Position numbers and translations under genes: made by a program. DNA of 5,794 bases, from positions 1 to 5,794 of the forward strand of contig CAJQOK010000021.1 in the NCBI GenBank assembly GCA_905479905.1. Reading direction: 5' to 3'. Of the stretch, positions 5,285 through 5,794 are shown piece by piece. A model generated the notes under the pieces. The model was not told where the DNA came from. It did no database searches and was given only the letters and a program-made list of their open reading frames with translations. Position 1 is the first letter of the stretch, and every line of letters starts with the position of its first letter. Source of the stretch: an uncultured Aliterella sp. GTDB lineage: Bacteria; Cyanobacteriota; Cyanobacteriia; Cyanobacteriales; Chroococcidiopsidaceae.

Positions 5285-5314
5285 CAGACAAGAGTTTGAT
5301 GTCTGCCAAACATC
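5285..5314 (+). promoter_or_regulatory. Overlapping small inverted repeats in the ffh leader
   Basis: CAGACA (5285-5290) pairs with TGTCTG (5300-5305) around nine bases. GATGT (5298-5302) could instead pair with ACATC (5310-5314). The two short hairpins are mutually exclusive and lie 26-55 bases before the ffh ATG. They could be an operator or leader structure, but both are short and may be chance. The rest of the 232-base divergent region (5108-5339) is AT-rich and must carry both promoters; I could not pick convincing -10/-35 pairs. Confidence 0.25.
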
Positions 5315-5339
5315 TATTAATAAATGTATTTGACGAACT

Positions 5340-5794
5340 ATGTTTGATGCACTAGCTGACCGTTTAGAATCTGCTTGGAAAAAGTTACGAGGTCAAGACA
5401 AAATTACCTCTGCAAATATTCAAGAGGCGCTGAGGGAAGTCCGCCGCGCGCTTTTAGAAGCAGACGTTAACTTAGAAGTAGTTAAAGACTTTATTGCTGG
5501 GGTGGAAACAAAAGCCCAAGGCGCAGAAGTTGTGTCGGGGGTTAGACCCGATCAGCAGTTTATCAAAATTGTCTACGATGAACTGCTAGCAGTCATGGGA
5601 GAAACTAACGTTCCGTTAGGAAAAGCCGATACGGCCCCAACAATCGTTTTAATGGCTGGGTTGCAAGGAACAGGTAAAACTACAGCTACAGCTAAGTTAG
5701 CGCTTCATCTCAAAAAAAATAATCGTAGTTGCTTATTAGTAGCTACAGATATTTATCGCCCCGCAGCGATCGATCAATTGGTAACTTTGGGTAA
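5340..5794 (+). CDS. ffh: Signal recognition particle GTPase Ffh (SRP54), N-terminal part
   Basis: The first 151 codons of Ffh, cut by the window end. Ffh binds 4.5S/SRP RNA and the signal sequences of nascent chains and, with FtsY, delivers ribosomes to the membrane translocon. The N-terminal four-helix bundle is complete (about 1-90): MFDALADRLESAWKKLRG, then the conserved ALREVRRALLEADVN segment (30-44) and VVSGVRPDQQFIKIV. The G domain starts with the P-loop GLQGTGKTT (107-115). TDIYRPAAIDQL (136-147) is the SRP-specific insertion-box region, usually D(T/V)YRPAA. The later GTPase motifs and the methionine-rich M domain lie beyond the window. The ATG at 5340 gives the standard N-terminus; there is no obvious Shine-Dalgarno. 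Essential housekeeping gene, divergent from the 59-residue gene. Confidence 0.97.
   Translation, partial: MFDALADRLESAWKKLRGQDKITSANIQEALREVRRALLEADVNLEVVKDFIAGVETKAQGAEVVSGVRPDQQFIKIVYDELLAVMGETNVPLGKADTAPTIVLMAGLQGTGKTTATAKLALHLKKNNRSCLLVATDIYRPAAIDQLVTLG

Overview
The window looks like chromosomal DNA from a cyanobacterium. Three things support this: the end of a carboxysome shell gene (ccmK4-like), seven perfect copies of the HIP1 octamer GCGATCGC, which is over-represented in many cyanobacterial genomes, and a relic of the GTAGAGACGT-type inverted repeat known from filamentous and related cyanobacteria. The species cannot be resolved. There are no rRNA or tRNA genes, CRISPR arrays, insertion sequences or phage genes.

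Left part (1-2044, plus strand): the 3' end of ccmK4, then a degenerate interspersed hairpin, a family 2 glycosyltransferase of the TIGR04283 type, and a YegS/DgkB-type lipid kinase that probably starts at TTG. The last two lie 67 bases apart on the same strand and may be co-transcribed. Both use substrates typical of lipid or glycolipid metabolism, but a shared pathway is inference.

Middle part (2045-2934): a type II toxin-antitoxin pair, an AbrB-fold antitoxin and a PIN-domain VapC toxin with a 13-base overlap. In front is a short promoter region with three GTATG half-sites, two of them exactly 21 bp apart, a plausible autoregulatory operator. A universal stress protein gene with a GTG start lies convergent to the pair.

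Right part (3460-5339): AT-rich, sparsely coding and on the minus strand. It holds a possible frame-broken small membrane protein gene (3594-3733), a 103-residue Cys-rich protein of unknown function and a 59-residue His/Arg/Gln-rich protein with a strong ribosome binding site. Each of the last two is followed by a strong hairpin terminator. The 4326-4828 stretch shows no gene. At the right edge ffh (signal recognition particle GTPase) starts on the plus strand, divergent from the 59-residue gene, and runs off the window.

No multi-gene novel system is evident. The items most worth a second look are the split small membrane ORF, the two uncharacterised small proteins, and the half-site array before the toxin-antitoxin pair.
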